64,000 nt of DNA from Raineyella sp044508675 (GTDB lineage: Bacteria; Actinomycetota; Actinomycetes; Propionibacteriales; Propionibacteriaceae). The notes under the pieces were generated by a model. It searched no databases. It saw nothing but the letters and a program-made list of their open reading frames with translations, and was not told the DNA's origin. The stretch lies in the NCBI GenBank assembly GCA_044508675.1, contig JBIQHF010000016.1, positions 8,822-72,821 of the forward strand, in the 5' to 3' direction. The position numbers were made by a program, and so were the translations under genes. Shown here one piece after another: positions 61,844 to 64,000 of the stretch. The stretch's first letter is position 1, and the number at the start of each line of letters is the position of its first letter.

Positions 61844-63307
61844 GTGCGATTTCTCACCAGTCCTCCGAGCTTCGACCTGACCTACAGTGACGTGTTCATG
61901 GCGCCGAGTCGGTCGAACGTCACCTCCCGGTTCGACGTCGACCTGACCAGCACCGATGGCATCGGCACCCCGCTGCCCCTCGTGGTCGCCAACATGACCG
62001 CGATCTCCGGGCGCCGGATGGCCGAGACCGTCGCCCGGCGCGGCGGCATCGCGGTGCTGCCCCAGGACATCCCGATCGACCAGATCGAGCAGTCGATCCG
62101 CAAGGTCAAGGCGGCCCACACAGTCTTCGACACGCCGATCCACGTGACCCCCGACACCACCGTGGGCCAGGCCATGGGCCTGATCCACAAGCGCGCCCAC
62201 GGTGTTGCCGTGGTGGTGGAGGGCGGCCGTGCCATCGGCGTGGTGGAGCCGCAGAACGCCGCGGACGTGGATCGTTTCGCCCAGGTCCGGGAGGTGATGC
62301 GCGATGACTATCTCACCCTGCCCCCCGACACGGATCCGCGGGAGGTCTTCGAGGCCCTGGAGGACCACCACCTCGACGTGGCGGTGATCGTCGACGGGTA
62401 CCGGCTGCTCGGCATCATGACCCGCAAGGGCGCCGTACGGGCCACGCTCTACCAGCCCGCCGTCGACCACTCCGGCCGGCTGATGGTCGGCGCCGCGATC
62501 GGGATCAGCGGGGACGTCGAGGCCCGTACGCGCGCCGTCCTCGCCTCCGGAGCCGATGTGCTGGTACTGGACACCGCCCACGGCCACCAGGACCGGATGC
62601 TGGGCGCAGTCGCGATCGCGCGGCGGATCCGGGACGAGGTGGCTGAGCGCACCGGTTCCCGGGCCCCGATCGTTGCCGGGAACGTGGTGACCAGTACCGG
62701 TGTGCTTGATCTCATCGATGCCGGCGCGGACGTGGTCAAGGTCGGTGTCGGCCCGGGCGCGATGTGTACCACCCGGATGCAGACCGGCGTGGGGCGTCCC
62801 CAATTCAGCGCGGTCCTGGAGTGTGCGGAGGCGGCCCGCGCCGAGGGTCGCTCGATCTGGGCGGACGGTGGCGTACGCCACCCCCGTGACGTGGCGCTCG
62901 CACTGGCTGCCGGGGCCGGTTCGGTGATGATCGGCTCGTGGTTCGCCGGCACCTACGAATCGACCGGGGAGATGCAGGTCGACTCGCAGGGCCGCCTCTA
63001 CAAGGAGAGCTTCGGGATGGCCTCCTCGCGGGCCGTACGCCACCGCACGCGGGACTCCGACGCCTTCGCGCGGGCCCGTGCCGGCCTGTTCGAGGAAGGT
63101 ATCTCGACCTCCCGCATGTATCTCGACCAGCGTCGTCCCGGTGTGGAGGACCTGATCGACTTCATCTCCTCCGGGGTGCGCTCCAGCTGCACGTACGCCG
63201 GCGCACGGGACCTGGACCAGTTCCACGAACGGGCGGTCGTCGGCGTGCAGTCCAGTTCCGGCTACGACGAGGGGCGGCCGCTCGACGCCAGCTGGACCCC
63301 CAGCTGA
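61844..63307 (+). CDS. guaB1: IMPDH-family GuaB1, probable GMP reductase
   Basis: 487 residues. VRFLTSPPSFDLTYSDVFMAPSRSNVTSRFDVDLTS and PLVVANMTAISGRRMAETVARRGGIAVLPQDIP match the GuaB1 branch. CBS domains occupy ~95-205. The catalytic loop is KVGVGPGAMCTTRMQTGVGRPQ with C308; WADGGVRHPRDVALALAAGAGSVMIGSWFAGTYE binds phosphate. Mycobacterial GuaB1 has been shown to be a CBS-containing GMP reductase, converting GMP to IMP with NADPH, so that activity is more likely than IMP dehydrogenase. The GTG at 61844 fits the mycobacterial N-terminus and the leaderless pattern. Confidence 0.9.
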   Translation: MRFLTSPPSFDLTYSDVFMAPSRSNVTSRFDVDLTSTDGIGTPLPLVVANMTAISGRRMAETVARRGGIAVLPQDIPIDQIEQSIRKVKAAHTVFDTPIHVTPDTTVGQAMGLIHKRAHGVAVVVEGGRAIGVVEPQNAADVDRFAQVREVMRDDYLTLPPDTDPREVFEALEDHHLDVAVIVDGYRLLGIMTRKGAVRATLYQPAVDHSGRLMVGAAIGISGDVEARTRAVLASGADVLVLDTAHGHQDRMLGAVAIARRIRDEVAERTGSRAPIVAGNVVTSTGVLDLIDAGADVVKVGVGPGAMCTTRMQTGVGRPQFSAVLECAEAARAEGRSIWADGGVRHPRDVALALAAGAGSVMIGSWFAGTYESTGEMQVDSQGRLYKESFGMASSRAVRHRTRDSDAFARARAGLFEEGISTSRMYLDQRRPGVEDLIDFISSGVRSSCTYAGARDLDQFHERAVVGVQSSSGYDEGRPLDASWTPS

Positions 63308-63326
63308 CCCGTCACGCGTCTGTCCT

Positions 63327-63358
63327 CCCGGGGACGTTCCCGCGGGAACGTCCCCGGG
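63327..63358. terminator. Perfect 32-bp palindrome after guaB1
   Basis: 16-nt arms meet without a loop (63327-63342 and 63343-63358). As RNA it would form a GC-rich hairpin with a tight turn. It is followed at once by a second inverted repeat, forming a double terminator between the convergent guaB1 and ctaF genes. Confidence 0.75.
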
Positions 63359-63360
63359 GA

Positions 63361-63406
63361 CGACGAAGGGGCCCGGACGGTCGGAACCGTCCGGGCCCCT
63401 TCGTCG
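63361..63406. terminator. Perfect 21-bp-stem terminator, bidirectional
   Basis: Arms 63361-63381 and 63386-63406 pair perfectly around CGGA. It lies 14 bp downstream of ctaF and 53 bp downstream of guaB1. Confidence 0.85.
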
Positions 63407-63420
63407 TACGAGGGTCCTAC

Positions 63421-63834
63421 TCAGTGGGCGTAGTCGCCGCGGTAGAACTGCAGTGACCAACCGGCCACCGCCCAGATGCCGATGCCGGCACCGATGATGG
63501 CGAGCCAGTAGCCGAAGATCCAGCCGAGGAAGATCATCATCACCACCACCGCGCACCAGAACGGCCAGATGCTGCTCGGGGCGAAGAAGCCGTACGACCC
63601 GGCGCCGTCGGCGATCGTCGCCTCCTGGCGGTCCTCCGGACGCTTGTCCATCCGACGACCGGTGAGCGCCAAGTACCCGGCGATCATCACGGTGAACAGG
63701 AAGGTCAGGATGATGACGACGGTGCCGATGGGCTCGACCTCGCCCTCAGTGGCCCAGGTGGCCCAGGGGTAGACGGCCGACATGATTGCCAGGTAGATGG
63801 CCAGGCCCCAGAAGACCCACTGTTCGGCTTTCAC
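63421..63834 (-). CDS. ctaF: Actinobacterial cytochrome c oxidase subunit IV (CtaF)
   Basis: 137 residues, four membrane helices. MKAEQWVFWGLAIYLAIMSAVYP, the helix IGTVVIILTFLFTVMIAGYLALTGRRMDKRPEDR, the loop DGAGSYGFFAPSSIWPFW and the final IFGYWLAIIGAGIGIWAVAGW with LQFYRGDYAH match the actinobacterial subunit IV family. GTG at 63834 overlaps the ctaD stop (GTGA), so translation is coupled. Same complex as ctaE at 56306. Confidence 0.94.
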   Translation of the reverse strand: MKAEQWVFWGLAIYLAIMSAVYPWATWATEGEVEPIGTVVIILTFLFTVMIAGYLALTGRRMDKRPEDRQEATIADGAGSYGFFAPSSIWPFWCAVVVMMIFLGWIFGYWLAIIGAGIGIWAVAGWSLQFYRGDYAH

Positions 63835-64000
63835 TTCGTGACCTCCTTGGTCTGCGCGTCCGTGTCAGGGCTGATGCTGCCGTGGGCAGCGTGCGCGATC
63901 TCCGGGTAGTGCAGGTCAAATGCCGGAGCCTCGGAACGGATCTTCGGCAGCGACGTGAAGTTGAACTGCGGCGGCGGGCACGAGGTGGCCCACTCCAGCG
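63831..64000 (-). CDS. ctaD: Cytochrome c oxidase subunit I (CtaD), C-terminal 56 residues
   Basis: Only the 3' end is in the window. LEWATSCPPPQFNFTSLPKIRSEAPAFDLHYPEI is the conserved C-terminal tail of actinobacterial CtaD, followed by a short polar end (DTDAQTKEVTK). The heme and copper ligands lie outside the window. The stop codon overlaps the ctaF start. ctaD-ctaF on the minus strand is the expected arrangement, probably preceded by ctaC. Confidence 0.92.
   Translation of the reverse strand, partial: LEWATSCPPPQFNFTSLPKIRSEAPAFDLHYPEIAHAAHGSISPDTDAQTKEVTK

Overview
The window is GC-rich chromosomal DNA of an actinobacterium (Actinomycetota). Evidence: a Wag31-type DivIVA and SepF downstream of ftsZ, a MoxR/DUF58/transglutaminase operon beside mraZ, the actinobacterial ctaE-qcrCAB respiratory operon, GuaB1, DUF3040 and DUF6504 proteins, a TCGAAC-N4-GTTCGA LexA box, many GTG/TTG starts, and many -10 hexamers placed 6-7 nt before the start codon (leaderless mRNAs). 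Gene order follows the Mycobacterium tuberculosis wag31-to-qcrB segment closely, with differences. The genus cannot be fixed from sequence alone; I would guess Propionibacteriales, with low confidence.

Layout. Positions 1-20976 (minus strand) hold the division and cell wall (dcw) cluster and its tail, in transcription order: mraZ, rsmH, ftsL-like, ftsI, murE, murF, mraY, murD, ftsW, murG, murC, ftsQ, ftsZ, pgeF, sepF, yggT, divIVA, a TraR/DksA zinc-finger gene, lspA and the 5' part of rluD. Most joins are 4-bp overlaps or gaps of a few bases. The yggS gene usually found between pgeF and sepF is absent. mraZ is preceded by a 10-bp-phased GTGG repeat array, the expected MraZ operator, and followed by a large nested inverted repeat.

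Positions 21504-26302 (plus) hold moxR, a DUF58 gene and a transglutaminase-like membrane protein. A DUF3040 gene follows on the minus strand. Positions 27158-33315 (minus) are an apparent SOS operon: DUF6504, a DnaE-type polymerase with a degenerate PHP domain, a methyltransferase, and a Y-family DNA polymerase. A perfect LexA palindrome fills the spacer of its promoter. Then come a flavoprotein, a HelD-like helicase, a DHFR/RibD-like reductase, metF, a polyprenyl diphosphate synthase, a four-PASTA Ser/Thr kinase, a cutinase-like secreted hydrolase, class II DAHP synthase, an acyltransferase, an alpha/beta hydrolase, a ROK sugar kinase, a secreted metallopeptidase-like protein, a DEDD exonuclease/GIY-YIG fusion, a lone RAM domain, a rhomboid-like protein, a cyclophilin, a helical membrane protein and a prepilin-peptidase-like protein.

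Positions 54371-64000 hold trpD, a receiver-like protein, ctaE-qcrC-qcrA-qcrB (bcc-aa3 respiratory supercomplex), a glutathionyl-hydroquinone-reductase-type protein, guaB1, ctaF and the 3' end of ctaD. A Crp/GlxR-type palindrome lies upstream of ctaE. No tRNA, rRNA, CRISPR, IS element or prophage was seen. Most of the window is core genome; the most distinctive parts are the SOS operon, the repeat structures around mraZ, the rhomboid lacking its catalytic histidine, and the consistent leaderless promoter layout.
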